Assembly (NCBI GenBank): GCA_027002265.1
Contig: JAMOTM010000002.1
Coordinates: forward strand, 1-60,818
Origin: Aquificota bacterium
GTDB taxonomy: Bacteria > Aquificota > Aquificia > Desulfurobacteriales > DQVG01
Length of the DNA: 60,818 nt
Direction of reading: 5' to 3'
Shown here one piece after another: positions 18,013 through 26,832 of the stretch. Each line of letters begins with the position of its first letter. Positions within the stretch are counted from its first letter, which is position 1. Under the pieces are notes generated by a model. It was not told the DNA's origin, did not search any database, and saw only the letters and a list, made by a program, of their open reading frames with translations. A program made the translations under genes and the position numbers.

Positions 18013-19145
18013 TTTTCTACCTCAAAAATTTCCTTTAGATATCCTTCAACTAAAAAATCTTCTTTTATTTTTTTATAATTAACATATTTTAATTTTTCAT
18101 TTAAAGTAATACCTTCCAAAAATTTTATACCTGAACCAAATAACTTAGGTGCATAAAACAAAAATACTTTGTCAATTATACCCTCTTTTAAAAAATAAGA
18201 AAATATTTTTGATCCACCTTCTACTAAAATTGAGTAAATTTGTTTTTCAAAAAGTTTTTGATAAAGTTCGTTTTTGTTTTTATAAAAAATTACATCTATA
18301 TTTTGATCTAAAAAAATTTTTTCTATTTCCTTATTTTGAGTAAGAATAGTAGTTTCTTTTTTTCTTTCTCTAAATAAATAATATTTTTCAAAATTATCTA
18401 AATTTTTTAAGGAATTTATCATAATTAAAGCTTTCGGTTGATAATCTGTTTTAACATGTCTAATAGTTAATTTTGGATTATCGTATATTAGTGTATTTTT
18501 TCCTATTAAAATAGCATTTACTGTTTTTCGCAATTTATGAACAAGCTTTCTACTTTCTAAGGAAGTTATCCATTTTGAAGAAAAATCTTTTTTTGCAATA
18601 TATCCATCTAAAGTAAGAGCGGCTTTTAAAATAAAAAATGGTTTATTAAACTTATTTATAACAATAAAATCATCTATAAGTTTGTAAGCTTCAAGTAAAA
18701 GTTTATCTTTTTTGTTTTTTACGTATTCTTCATAACAAAAATATTTAATATTTTCCTTTTCAAATATAGAAATTGAACCTTTTCTATTTTTAGGATTTAC
18801 ATCCCAAATTAGAAAATAAACCTCTTTTATTTTTTCTTTAGAAATTTTTAAAGCACAAGGGGGGGTTTTACCATAAGTAGAGCAAGGTTCTAAGGTAACG
18901 TAAATTCTAAAGTTTCCGTATTTCCCAAGAGGTTCTTTTTTAGGAATATTTAAAATTTTTTTTGCTTTTTCAATAGCTAAAACTTCCGCGTGTTTTTCCC
19001 CGGCTTTTTTATGAGCTTCCTTACATATAAAGATTTCTTTTCCATTTTCTAATTTTGTAATTACAGCTCCTACCGCTGGATTAGGCAGAGTTCTACCTTT
19101 GTATTTTAATGCCTCTTTTAATGCAATCTGAAAGTATTTTTTCAA
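18009..19145 (-). CDS. ribD: Bifunctional riboflavin deaminase/reductase RibD
   Basis: Second and third steps of riboflavin synthesis: deamination of the pyrimidine formed by RibA, then reduction of the ribosyl side chain with NADPH. The N-terminal cytidine-deaminase-like domain has the zinc motif HAEV (His52, Glu54) and TLEPCSTYGKTPPC. The C-terminal reductase domain (about 160-370) begins PFFILKAALTLDGYIA and has ILVEGGSKIFSYFL. The length (378) is usual. The start MKKYFQIALKEAL aligns with other RibD proteins, although it overlaps the upstream tsaC-like gene by 53 nt. A second riboflavin gene, ribE, is at 37177, so the pathway is dispersed. Confidence 0.95.
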   Translation of the reverse strand: MKKYFQIALKEALKYKGRTLPNPAVGAVITKLENGKEIFICKEAHKKAGEKHAEVLAIEKAKKILNIPKKEPLGKYGNFRIYVTLEPCSTYGKTPPCALKISKEKIKEVYFLIWDVNPKNRKGSISIFEKENIKYFCYEEYVKNKKDKLLLEAYKLIDDFIVINKFNKPFFILKAALTLDGYIAKKDFSSKWITSLESRKLVHKLRKTVNAILIGKNTLIYDNPKLTIRHVKTDYQPKALIMINSLKNLDNFEKYYLFRERKKETTILTQNKEIEKIFLDQNIDVIFYKNKNELYQKLFEKQIYSILVEGGSKIFSYFLKEGIIDKVFLFYAPKLFGSGIKFLEGITLNEKLKYVNYKKIKEDFLVEGYLKEIFEVEK

Positions 19146-19719
19146 AGTCCTCTCCTTTTCGAAGAATTTTTAAAGTGTTTTTATCTATTATTTCTAAAAT
19201 ACTAGAAGGTTTTTTTGATATTTTTCCTTGAACAAAAAATTTTACATTTTTTTCAAAAAATTTTTTTGCTTCCCTTAAATGTTTTATGGGTTCTTTTCCA
19301 CTTATATTTGCACTTGGAGCTACAATAGGTTTATTAAATTTATTTATGGCTTTTAAAAGAAAGTATTTTTTAGGAATTCGAAATCCAATTTTTGAGGTAT
19401 TAAAAATTTCTTTAAAAATTTTATTTAGGGTTTTATCGTAAGATTTTGTAATTATAGTAACCTTATATATTAATAAAAAATTAAAATTTTTGGGAAAATA
19501 GAAATTCTTAAGTAGGTTCTCATTTATAAGCACTAAAAAAGGTTTGTTTATAGGCCTTTTTTTTATTTTTATTATTTTATTTATAACCTTAATCGAAGTA
19601 GCATCCCCTAAAAAACCATACAAGGTATCTGTTGGATAAATAATTATGTTTTTATTCTTCCATATATTTACAATTTCCTTTATATGGTACTCTTTTAAAA
19701 CTTGCATTTTGAAAGTCAC
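19093..19719 (-). CDS. tsaC: Sua5/YciO/YrdC-family threonylcarbamoyl-AMP synthase
   Basis: A 208-residue enzyme of the YrdC fold that makes threonylcarbamoyl-AMP from threonine, bicarbonate and ATP for the tRNA t6A37 modification. Signature segments: IIIYPTDTLYGFLGDATS near the N terminus, IKKRPINKPFLVLI, FRIPKKYFLL, and KPIVAPSANISGKEP at about 130-144, the nucleotide-binding element. The size matches the short TsaC form rather than the two-domain Sua5. First gene of a minus operon. Its 3' end overlaps ribD. YciO-type paralogs look similar, so the precise substrate is somewhat less certain than the family. Confidence 0.88.
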   Translation of the reverse strand: MTFKMQVLKEYHIKEIVNIWKNKNIIIYPTDTLYGFLGDATSIKVINKIIKIKKRPINKPFLVLINENLLKNFYFPKNFNFLLIYKVTIITKSYDKTLNKIFKEIFNTSKIGFRIPKKYFLLKAINKFNKPIVAPSANISGKEPIKHLREAKKFFEKNVKFFVQGKISKKPSSILEIIDKNTLKILRKGEDFEKILSDCIKRGIKIQR

Positions 19720-19736
19720 AAAATTTTTCGTAGGTA

Positions 19737-19745
19737 TGATATAAT
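19737..19745 (+). promoter_or_regulatory. Extended -10 promoter for the K+ channel-purF-purN group
   Basis: TGATATAAT fits TGNTATAAT exactly and lies 36 nt before the channel ATG at 19781, in the 61-nt space between divergent genes. No matching -35 at 17 bp. Confidence 0.5.
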
Positions 19746-19780
19746 ATTATTTATTTTATATTTTATAGCATTTAAATAAA

Positions 19781-20479
19781 ATGACCGAAAAAAGTCCAAA
19801 TAGAAATAATATAGCACTAAAAATATTTTTTATCTTAGATATTATATTTACTCTTGAAATAGCTATATCCTTTGTCCTTTCTACTTATAATTTCAATTTT
19901 GGACCTATTCTGCTAAAATTAGATTTTTTAGCTCTAACTTACTTTTTAATAGAGTTTGTTATTAAATTATATATATATCGCTATCACCTCAAAGAATTTT
20001 TCTCAGATTTTTACAACATAATAGATTCCCTTGTTATTATAGCTTTTTTGGGATATCTTTTGTTTGATTTTACATCTACAAGAGCAATCATAGAAATAAG
20101 AATGGTTAATTTACTTAGATTACTTTTACTTTTAAGAGTTTTAAAACTTCGAAAATACTCTCAATCTCCCTTTGTTTTAAATTTTTTAACTATATTAACT
20201 TTGATGTTTATTTATGCTTGCTTAATTTGGGTAGTTGAATATAAAGTAAATGAAAATATAAACAATTTTATGGATGCTTTTTATTTTACAGTTATTACCT
20301 TTACAACTATAGGATACGGAGACATCACTCCAAAAACAACCTTAGGAAAACTTATAGTAATTTTTGGAATAATTGCTATAATTTCTGGTCTAACTACTAA
20401 TTTACAAAAGTATTTAGTAAGTCAAATCTCTGAGGAAGAAAATAAAACCAAAAAGAGCAAAGTTAGAGGAAAAAAATGA
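19781..20479 (+). CDS. Voltage-gated-type potassium channel
   Basis: A 232-residue channel of the ion transport family. Six hydrophobic helices can be read; the fourth contains a regularly spaced basic series (LLRLLLLLRVLKLRKYSQ) like a voltage sensor. The pore loop has TFTTIGYGDITP, the exact potassium selectivity filter, at about residues 168-179, followed by the inner helix. A short charged tail (KTKKSKVRGKK) closes the protein, with no RCK domain. The 3' end overlaps purF by ATGA, an unusual pairing of ion transport and purine synthesis. The ribosome binding site is weak. Confidence 0.92.
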   Translation: MTEKSPNRNNIALKIFFILDIIFTLEIAISFVLSTYNFNFGPILLKLDFLALTYFLIEFVIKLYIYRYHLKEFFSDFYNIIDSLVIIAFLGYLLFDFTSTRAIIEIRMVNLLRLLLLLRVLKLRKYSQSPFVLNFLTILTLMFIYACLIWVVEYKVNENINNFMDAFYFTVITFTTIGYGDITPKTTLGKLIVIFGIIAIISGLTTNLQKYLVSQISEEENKTKKSKVRGKK

Positions 20480-21807
20480 AAGAATACTGTGCAGTATTTG
20501 GAGTTTATGGACATAAGCAAGCAACTTATTTAACTTATTTAGGTCTCTTTTCTCTTCAACATAGAGGTCAAGAGTCGTCGGGAATAGCTATATATAAAGA
20601 TGGAAAACTAGAAGTATATAAAGGCCTAGGTTTGGTTTCCCAAGTTTTCAACAAGCAAATTTTAGATTATCTGCAAGGAGAAATTGCTATTGGACATAAT
20701 AGATATTCTACTGCAGGAGATAAAGATTTAAAAAATGCTCAACCTATAGTTTTTCAAGATATAGCTATTGTTCATAATGGTAATTTAAGAAACTATGAAG
20801 AGCTTAAAAATTTATGCGCATCTTTAAATATATCTCTGGAGACTACTACCGATTCAGAGGTGATTTTAAAGCTTTATGCTTACTATAAAAATAAATATAA
20901 AAATATAAAAAAAGCTTTAATAGAAACTTTTAAGCATTTAAAAGGGGCTTTTTCTGTTATCATTTTAGACAAAAACACTATGATTGTAGCTCGAGATAAA
21001 TGGGGTTTTCGTCCTTTAGTTATGGGAGAAAAGGATGGAGCTTATATCTTTGCCTCTGAGACCTGTGCTTTAAATGTTTTAGATGCAAAATTTATTAGGG
21101 AAGTAAAAGAGGGAGAAGTTATTATTTTAAATAAAGATAAAATTGAAAACTTTTTGTATGATAAACCCCAAAAAAGAGCTTGTATCTTTGAACTTATATA
21201 CTTTGCGCGTCCAGATAGTTTTATTTTTGGAAGAAATGTTTATGATGTAAGAGAGAATATGGGTAGAATTTTGGCTAGAGAAAGCTATATAGATGCAGAT
21301 GTTGTTGTTCCAATTCCAGATTCTGGAGTAATATCTGCTCTTGGTTTTTCAAGAGAAAGCAAAATTCCTTTTGAATGGGGACTTTTAAGAAGCCACTATA
21401 TGGGAAGAAGTTTTATAAATCCGACTCAGGAACTTAGAGATTTAGCAGTTAGACTTAAACTTTCTCCTATAAAATCTGTTTTAAATGGTAAAAGGGTAGT
21501 TTTGATTGATGACTCTTTAGTTAGAGGTACTACGGCAAAAAGAATTATAAATATGGTGAGAAAAGCCGGAGCAAAGGAAGTTCATTTAAGAATTTCCTCT
21601 CCACCTATAAAACATCCTTGTTTTTATGGAATTGATACTCCAACTTACGAAGAGCTTATAGCTTCTAAATTAAAAACCCAGGAAATTGCAAAGCTTATAG
21701 GTGCAGATTCTTTGGCCTATCTCTCTATAGATGGTCTTTTAAAGGCTTGTAATGCAAATAAAGATGAATTTTGTTTAGCCTGTTTTAATGGGGATTATAT
21801 TGTGTAG
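20476..21807 (+). CDS. purF: Amidophosphoribosyltransferase PurF
   Basis: Commits PRPP to purine synthesis by adding ammonia from glutamine. The Ntn-type nucleophile is Cys5 after a four-residue propeptide (MKEY then CAVFGVYGH), which must be removed. The glutaminase domain has SLQHRGQESSGIA and IGHNRYSTAG. The phosphoribosyltransferase domain carries VVLIDDSLVRGTTAKRI, the PRPP loop. Four cysteines placed like the Bacillus-type [4Fe-4S] ligands are present (RACIFE, KHPCFYG, CLACFNG), so this is the iron-sulfur form, which fits an anaerobe. Length 443 is close to the usual 460-480. It is followed 16 nt later by purN. Confidence 0.96.
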   Translation: MKEYCAVFGVYGHKQATYLTYLGLFSLQHRGQESSGIAIYKDGKLEVYKGLGLVSQVFNKQILDYLQGEIAIGHNRYSTAGDKDLKNAQPIVFQDIAIVHNGNLRNYEELKNLCASLNISLETTTDSEVILKLYAYYKNKYKNIKKALIETFKHLKGAFSVIILDKNTMIVARDKWGFRPLVMGEKDGAYIFASETCALNVLDAKFIREVKEGEVIILNKDKIENFLYDKPQKRACIFELIYFARPDSFIFGRNVYDVRENMGRILARESYIDADVVVPIPDSGVISALGFSRESKIPFEWGLLRSHYMGRSFINPTQELRDLAVRLKLSPIKSVLNGKRVVLIDDSLVRGTTAKRIINMVRKAGAKEVHLRISSPPIKHPCFYGIDTPTYEELIASKLKTQEIAKLIGADSLAYLSIDGLLKACNANKDEFCLACFNGDYIV

Positions 21808-21823
21808 GGTGGAGGATTTTTAT

Positions 21824-22630
21824 ATGAAAAAGCTTATTGTTTTTGGATCCGGAAGAGGTTCTAATTTTGAAAGTATATATAAATATATTGAAAAAGGTAT
21901 TATAAAAGCAAAAGTAGTTGCTGTTGTAAGTAATAAAGAAAATGCTCCTATTTTGGAAAAAGCAAGAAAAAGGAAAATTCCAGCTATTTATGTAAATCCA
22001 AAAAACATAACTAGAGAAGAGTTTTTCAGAAATTATGATTTTATAAAAAATTATTTAACTGAAGAAGATAAAAATTATCTTTTAAAAGCTCCTGAAAATC
22101 ATGAATTTTTTTCTTCAAATAAATTTAAGGAACTTAAAAGAATTTTATATGATCATAAAATTTTTCACACTATAAAAGAATTTGAAGCTGATGGAATCAT
22201 TTTAGCAGGTTATATGAGAGTAGTTTCAAAATATTTGATAGATAAATTTCCAAATAAAATATTAAATATTCATCCCTCTTTACTTCCATCCTTTGTTGGG
22301 TTAAACGCTCAAAAACAGGCTTATGACTATGGGGTAAAGATAGCCGGAGCTACAGTTCATATTGTTAATGAAGTTCTGGATGGGGGTCCTATAATTATTC
22401 AAGCTGCAGTTCCTGTAAGAGAGGATGATACTGAAGAAAGTTTGACTAAAAGAATTTTAAAATATGAGCACAAAATTTATCCCCAAGCTGTTAAATGGTT
22501 TTGCGAAGATAGATTGTTGGTAGATGGAAGAAAAGTAAAAATAGATTTAACAGATTTAAAACTAAAAAATATAGTAAATAATGAGGCTTTAATTTCTCCA
22601 GGTTTAGAAGAAGTGTTTTTAGAAAATTAA
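21824..22630 (+). CDS. purN: Phosphoribosylglycinamide formyltransferase PurN with insertion
   Basis: Transfers the formyl group of 10-formyl-THF to GAR in purine synthesis. I start it at ATG 21824 because GGTGGAGG at 21809-21816 precedes it; an upstream in-frame ATG at 21788 lies inside purF. The product is 268 residues. N-terminal VFGSGRGSNFESI is the phosphate-binding loop. The catalytic Asn-His pair is in ILNIHPSLLPSF, and the Asp is in VNEVLDGGPI, with GATVHIV before it. Compared with the common form of about 210 residues there is an extra segment of roughly 50 residues between KIPAIYVNPKN and ADGIILAGYMR (about residues 68-118). The 3' end overlaps convergent marC by 4 nt. Confidence 0.93.
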   Translation: MKKLIVFGSGRGSNFESIYKYIEKGIIKAKVVAVVSNKENAPILEKARKRKIPAIYVNPKNITREEFFRNYDFIKNYLTEEDKNYLLKAPENHEFFSSNKFKELKRILYDHKIFHTIKEFEADGIILAGYMRVVSKYLIDKFPNKILNIHPSLLPSFVGLNAQKQAYDYGVKIAGATVHIVNEVLDGGPIIIQAAVPVREDDTEESLTKRILKYEHKIYPQAVKWFCEDRLLVDGRKVKIDLTDLKLKNIVNNEALISPGLEEVFLEN

Positions 22631-23262
22631 AACCATAAACCTTTAATTCCAGATATAACAAATTGGATTCCTACAGCTCCAGTTACTATACCCATAATTC
22701 TTTTTAATATATTCATCCCTGTTATTCCAAGGGCCTCAGATATTTTGCGTGAGTAAACTAAAGATAAGTAAGCTATGAAAGTAACTAATAGAAAAGCTAA
22801 AAACAAATCCAAGCTTAAAATAAAATTTTTCTTAACTTCACTTCTAAATACAAGTAAAGTAGTAAAAACTCCAGGTCCAAATAAAATTGGAATACCAAGA
22901 GGAATAACGGCAATATCATCTCTATTAAAAGCTTCCATCGTCTCTTCGTGAGTACTTTTAATCTCACTTACTCTTGCTCTTATCATATCCAAACCCATTA
23001 AAATGAGTAATATTCCTCCAAAGGCCTTAACAGAAAAAATATTTATTCCAAAAATTTTTAAAATAGCATCTCCTAAAAGAATGGTTAAAAGACCTGAGGT
23101 TAAAATAGTTAAAGTGGTTTTTTTTGCAATTTTCTTTATTTCTTCTTCTGAGGCATTTGGAACTAAAGATAAAAGCATTGCAGCTCCAAGAAGAGGATCC
23201 ATAATAACTAAAATAGAAGTAAAATAAAAGAAAAATTTTGACATAGGTTCAAATTCTGTCAT
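22627..23262 (-). CDS. MarC-family (UPF0056) membrane protein
   Basis: A 211-residue protein with six membrane helices, matching the MarC/UPF0056 family in length and pattern: FTSILVIMDPLLGAAMLLSL at the start, KAFGGILLILMGLDMIRA in the third helix, IPLGIPILFGPGVFTTLL (the N/GP-containing repeat) and ILKRIMGIVTGAVGIQFV near the end. The biochemical role of the family is not established; despite the name, a link to multiple antibiotic resistance has not held up. It overlaps the rimI-like gene by ATGA and is the last gene of a long minus operon. Confidence 0.9.
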   Translation of the reverse strand: MTEFEPMSKFFFYFTSILVIMDPLLGAAMLLSLVPNASEEEIKKIAKKTTLTILTSGLLTILLGDAILKIFGINIFSVKAFGGILLILMGLDMIRARVSEIKSTHEETMEAFNRDDIAVIPLGIPILFGPGVFTTLLVFRSEVKKNFILSLDLFLAFLLVTFIAYLSLVYSRKISEALGITGMNILKRIMGIVTGAVGIQFVISGIKGLWF

Positions 23263-23672
23263 CTTTTTTCCCTCATCATAATATATGCATCTTTACCTTT
23301 GTAAAAGTTTTTTCTTACTCCTATAATCTTAAAATTAAATTTCTTGTAAAGATTTATAGCTTTTCTGTTGTCTTTAAATACCTCTAAAAAAATGTTTTTT
23401 TTGTTTACATTATAAAGAAAAAATTTTAAAAATAATTTTCCAAAACCTTTTCCTTGAAAAGTTTTTTTTATTCCGAAATTTAAAATATGAACTTCATCTA
23501 AAATTTCTTGGTATGTCAAAAAGCCAAGAGGAATATTTTCCAAAAATAAAAATAAAGTTGGGAAATCTTGAAAATAGTTATCTAAAGGAAATATGGAAGT
23601 ATCTTGAAAATAACTTTCAAGTATTTTTAATTCTTGCTCTTTAAGTTTAAAGGAATATGTAAGATATATCAT
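23259..23672 (-). CDS. rimI: GNAT N-acetyltransferase, RimI-like
   Basis: A 137-residue GNAT acetyltransferase. The acetyl-CoA pyrophosphate loop is KKTFQGKGFGKLFL (Q/R-x-x-G-x-G/A pattern) at about residues 75-88. It is followed by NIFLEVFKDNRKAINLYKKF and the C-terminal FKIIGVRKNFY, which is the RimI arrangement. RimI acetylates the N-terminal alanine of ribosomal protein S18, though related enzymes have broader substrates. It lies between nadC (26 nt upstream) and marC (ATGA overlap). Confidence 0.85.
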   Translation of the reverse strand: MIYLTYSFKLKEQELKILESYFQDTSIFPLDNYFQDFPTLFLFLENIPLGFLTYQEILDEVHILNFGIKKTFQGKGFGKLFLKFFLYNVNKKNIFLEVFKDNRKAINLYKKFNFKIIGVRKNFYKGKDAYIMMREKR

Positions 23673-23698
23673 AGCTAGAGAATTTTGTTAAACTTAAT

Positions 23699-24592
23699 TT
23701 AATCTAGAATTTCCAAAGAATAATCTACAGCTTTAGCTTGTAAAATAGTTTTACTTGTTGAAATAAAATCTGGCTCTAGTTTTGCAATTTCTTCTATAGT
23801 GTCTAAATTCACACCACCAGAAACTTCTATATAGGTTTTTGGAAAATGTTTTTTTACATAAGGAATAATTTCTTTTAATTTTTCTACAGAAAAATTATCA
23901 AGCATTAAAATATCCACTTCATCTTGAAGATTATTTTCTATTATTTCATCTATTTGAGCTTTGTTTTCTACTTCTACCTCAAGTTTTAAAGTTATAGGTA
24001 TATGTTTTTTTATTTCTTTAATAGCTTTTGAAACACTTCCAAAAATTTTTATATGATTATCCTTTATCATTACTCCATCTGATAAAGATAAACGATGATT
24101 TTTTGCTCCTCCAACTAAACTTGCATATTTTTCAAGTAATCTAAAACCTGGCGTAGTCTTTCGAGTATCCAAAAGATAAGTTTTTTTACTAACTTTTCTT
24201 ATTTTCTCCACAAATTTTCTTGTTAAATTTGCAATTCCAGATAGTCTTTGCAAAATATTTAAAGCAAGTCTCTCTCCCTTTAAAATTTTACTTGCTTTAC
24301 CTTCCAAAATAATTACATTAGCTGGAACTTTTTCTATATAGCTGCCTTCTTTATATAAACTTTTTACTTTTACATTCAAAATTTCTTCAAAAAGAACTTT
24401 TATAAAGGGAAGACCGCAAAGAAAGGAAGGCTCTTTTAAAAGAATAACAGCCTTTATATTTTTATCGAGAAAAAACGAAGAGTAATCTACCCCTAAAGGA
24501 ATATCCTCTTTTAAAAATTCTAAAAGTTTTTCCCTTACATTAATGTTTTCAAAGATATAGTTTTCAAAGTATATTTTATCTTTAATGTTCAT
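23699..24592 (-). CDS. nadC: Nicotinate-nucleotide pyrophosphorylase NadC
   Basis: Makes nicotinate mononucleotide from quinolinate and PRPP in de novo NAD synthesis. Length 297 is typical. Motifs: LALNILQRLSGIANLTRKF (substrate helix), LLDTRKTTPGFRLLEKYA, GGAKNHRLSLSDGVMIKDNHI, EVEVEN, VDILMLDNFSVEKLKEI and EVSGGVNLDTI, the phosphate-binding end. All basic residues that bind quinolinate (the Arg in DTRKTTPG, the His in NHRLSLSD and the Lys in IKDNH) are present. Part of the rluB-nadC-rimI-marC string on the minus strand; nadA and nadB are not in the window. Confidence 0.95.
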   Translation of the reverse strand: MNIKDKIYFENYIFENINVREKLLEFLKEDIPLGVDYSSFFLDKNIKAVILLKEPSFLCGLPFIKVLFEEILNVKVKSLYKEGSYIEKVPANVIILEGKASKILKGERLALNILQRLSGIANLTRKFVEKIRKVSKKTYLLDTRKTTPGFRLLEKYASLVGGAKNHRLSLSDGVMIKDNHIKIFGSVSKAIKEIKKHIPITLKLEVEVENKAQIDEIIENNLQDEVDILMLDNFSVEKLKEIIPYVKKHFPKTYIEVSGGVNLDTIEEIAKLEPDFISTSKTILQAKAVDYSLEILD

Positions 24593-24641
24593 TATATCTC
24601 CATTCTATTTTAGAAAACTTTAGTAATAAAACAAACTTAGT

Positions 24642-24851
24642 CTAAACATAAATGTCTACTAAATTCCCTTTATAAAGATCTAAATATTCTAAGTTTGTAG
24701 ATGTAGTAGTGGAGGTTAAATCTAAGTTAGGAGTAACTACACTTGATAGAAGTTTATCTACAAGATTTTTTTCTAAATTAAACATCTGTTTAGTAACACT
24801 TGCACTTATTTCAAGTTGAGGAGGAACTATATTAATTCCAGTTACGCTCAT
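24642..24851 (-). CDS. Small uncharacterised protein coupled to rluB
   Basis: A 69-residue protein whose ATG overlaps the rluB stop (ATGA). It has no signal peptide or membrane helix. The middle is an amphipathic helix (VTKQMFNLEKNLVDKLLSSV) and the tail is Thr/Ser-rich before ending YKGNLVDIYV. The size and the final G-x-x-VDI-x-V pattern recall the short YjfB-like putative motility proteins, but the match is weak and made by eye. I would leave it unnamed. Confidence 0.55.
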   Translation of the reverse strand: MSVTGINIVPPQLEISASVTKQMFNLEKNLVDKLLSSVVTPNLDLTSTTTSTNLEYLDLYKGNLVDIYV

Positions 24852-25597
24852 TTTTTAACCTCCTTTTTTAAACTTTCTACTTCTTCATTTGATAAATATC
24901 TCCATTTTCCTACTGGTAGATTTTGTAATTTAATCGGACCAAAACGAACTCTTTTTATAGATAAAACATCATATCCTAGATTTTTAAAAATATTTTTTAT
25001 CTCGTGATATTTCCCTTCAGTTAAAACAATTTTTAAAAGAGTTTTCCCATCTTTTTTTTCTATAACTTCTATACTTTTAGGTTTATAGATGCCTTCTTTT
25101 TTCTTTTTTTTATCAAAGTATTTGATTCCATTTAAGGCTTTGTTTATATCTTCATCCTTTAGCTCGCCTTTAACTTCTACTAAATATTCTTTTTCTACTT
25201 TATATTTAGGATGAGTAAGTTTATGAGCAAGCTCGCCATCATTTGTTAAAAGTAAAAGACCGGTTGCATCTTTATCTAATCTTCCTACAGGAAAAAGATC
25301 TTCTATTTTATTCGCTCCATATAGAAGGTTAATAACCGTTGGATTTTGAGGATCAGAAGTTGAGGAAACATAACCTTCAGGTTTGTTTAAAAGAATATAG
25401 ACTTTATCTGGAGCTCTTTTTAAAATTTCACTTTCAAAAATAACTTCATCTTCATCTGAAACTTTAAAAGCTGGATCTCTTATTACTTTGCCATTAACAA
25501 GAACATAACCTTTTAAAATAAATCTTTTTGCTTGAGAACGGGATCCTGCAACTCCAGATTCGCACAAAAATTTATCTAACCTTAGTTTTTTGCTCAT
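24848..25597 (-). CDS. rluB: 23S/16S rRNA pseudouridine synthase, RluB/RsuA family
   Basis: A 249-residue two-domain pseudouridine synthase. The N-terminal S4 RNA-binding domain (about 1-60) has LDKFLCESGVAGSRSQAKRF. The catalytic domain starts near VYILLNKPEGYVSS and includes GRLDKDATGLLLLTNDG with the catalytic Asp, then LTHPKYKVEKEYLVEV. The C-terminal LTEGKYHEIKNIFKNLGY is typical of RluB/RsuA. I favour RluB (23S, helix 89 region) by similarity of length and the C-terminal part. The 5' end overlaps the HEAT repeat gene by 26 nt and the 3' end overlaps the next small gene by 4. Confidence 0.92.
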   Translation of the reverse strand: MSKKLRLDKFLCESGVAGSRSQAKRFILKGYVLVNGKVIRDPAFKVSDEDEVIFESEILKRAPDKVYILLNKPEGYVSSTSDPQNPTVINLLYGANKIEDLFPVGRLDKDATGLLLLTNDGELAHKLTHPKYKVEKEYLVEVKGELKDEDINKALNGIKYFDKKKKKEGIYKPKSIEVIEKKDGKTLLKIVLTEGKYHEIKNIFKNLGYDVLSIKRVRFGPIKLQNLPVGKWRYLSNEEVESLKKEVKK

Positions 25598-26801
25598 GTT
25601 TCCTCTTTTCTCCTTTTTGTATATTATCTAAAATATCTTTAATATAGCTTTTAATATCATCTAAACCTTCTTTCTCATAAAGAAACTTAAGCTTAAGTTT
25701 ATTTTTTTCAAGAGCTTTTTTATCTATAAATTTTAAAAATCTAGCTGCAGCAAGTCTTAAGCTATCATTATTTTGTAAATTGGAAATCGTTATTATTAGA
25801 TAATTTAAAGCATAAGGACAGTTTAATTTGGATATTGCCCAAAGATAAGCCTCTTTTACATTTTCGGAAATAGGTTTGTAAATAAAATTTTTTAAAAATA
25901 AACAATATTTTTTATTTTTTGAATTCCCTATATAAGTTAAAGCTGCTATTTTGATAAAATCTCTTTTGTCATTTAAAAAAATATTTAAAGTAGATAAAGG
26001 TAAATTTTTATTTTTTAAAAAAGGTAATCTATAAGCTATTCTTTTTCTTATATCTTCATCTGAAAGTGCAAAATTTAAGTAATCCTCTTCAACAAGATTT
26101 GAATTTTCTAAAAGAACTTCTAAAGCTAAAGCTTTTACTTGAGGATCTAAATCATTTTCAAAAATATTTTTTATGTTCTCTACAATTTCTTTTGAAGGAG
26201 GATTATATAAATAATATTTTAAAGCTGCTACTTTTAAGTCTTTATTAGAAGAATTTAAAAATTTTAGCAGAAGTTTTTCGTCTACCTTTATTTTATATAA
26301 AGCAAATATTTTTAAGATTTTAGCTTGAAAGTGTGGATTGTTTGAATTATATAAGTATTTTTTTAAAAGATTTAAACAAACTTTAGGATTTTTCATAAGA
26401 CCAGATATTGCTATAGATTTTAAGTTTTCATCTTTTGTAGAATTTAAAACTTTACAAAAAAATTTTGTTACATTTTCATTTTCAAATCCGATTAAGTTTA
26501 AAAGAATTTCTTTTTTTACCTTTATATCTTTTTCTTGCCTATAAGCTTTCAAAAGACACTTTAAAGATTTTGTATTGTTTTGATAATTTCCTAGAGCTTG
26601 GGCTGAGGCTATTTTTATTTTTCTATTCGCAGAATTTAAAAGAAAATTACAGAATTTATCTATATAAATAGGATTTTTAGTTTGAGAATAATAAAAAATT
26701 GCCGCATAAAGTTCAGTTGGATCTGTAGAATTTAAACTAAATGCAAAACAAAACGAGAAAATAAAAGATAGACCTATGTATATTTTCAAAAATTTCCGCA
26801 T
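25572..26801 (-). CDS. Secreted HEAT-repeat protein
   Basis: A 409-residue protein with a Sec signal (FLKIYIGLSFIFSFCFAFS) and then about ten two-helix HEAT-like repeats through most of the chain, for example IKIASAQALGNYQNNTKSLK, VKKEILLNLIGFENENVTKF and LKVAALKYYLYNPPSKEIVE. Such repeats make an elongated binding surface and appear in phycobilin-lyase-type and chaperone-like proteins; no catalytic motif is seen. It sits between a SurA-like periplasmic protein (32 nt upstream) and rluB, with which it overlaps. A periplasmic protein-binding role is inference. Confidence 0.75.
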   Translation of the reverse strand: MRKFLKIYIGLSFIFSFCFAFSLNSTDPTELYAAIFYYSQTKNPIYIDKFCNFLLNSANRKIKIASAQALGNYQNNTKSLKCLLKAYRQEKDIKVKKEILLNLIGFENENVTKFFCKVLNSTKDENLKSIAISGLMKNPKVCLNLLKKYLYNSNNPHFQAKILKIFALYKIKVDEKLLLKFLNSSNKDLKVAALKYYLYNPPSKEIVENIKNIFENDLDPQVKALALEVLLENSNLVEEDYLNFALSDEDIRKRIAYRLPFLKNKNLPLSTLNIFLNDKRDFIKIAALTYIGNSKNKKYCLFLKNFIYKPISENVKEAYLWAISKLNCPYALNYLIITISNLQNNDSLRLAAARFLKFIDKKALEKNKLKLKFLYEKEGLDDIKSYIKDILDNIQKGEKRKHEQKTKVR

Positions 26802-26832
26802 TTAGGATGCCTCATTCTCTAAATATCATTAT

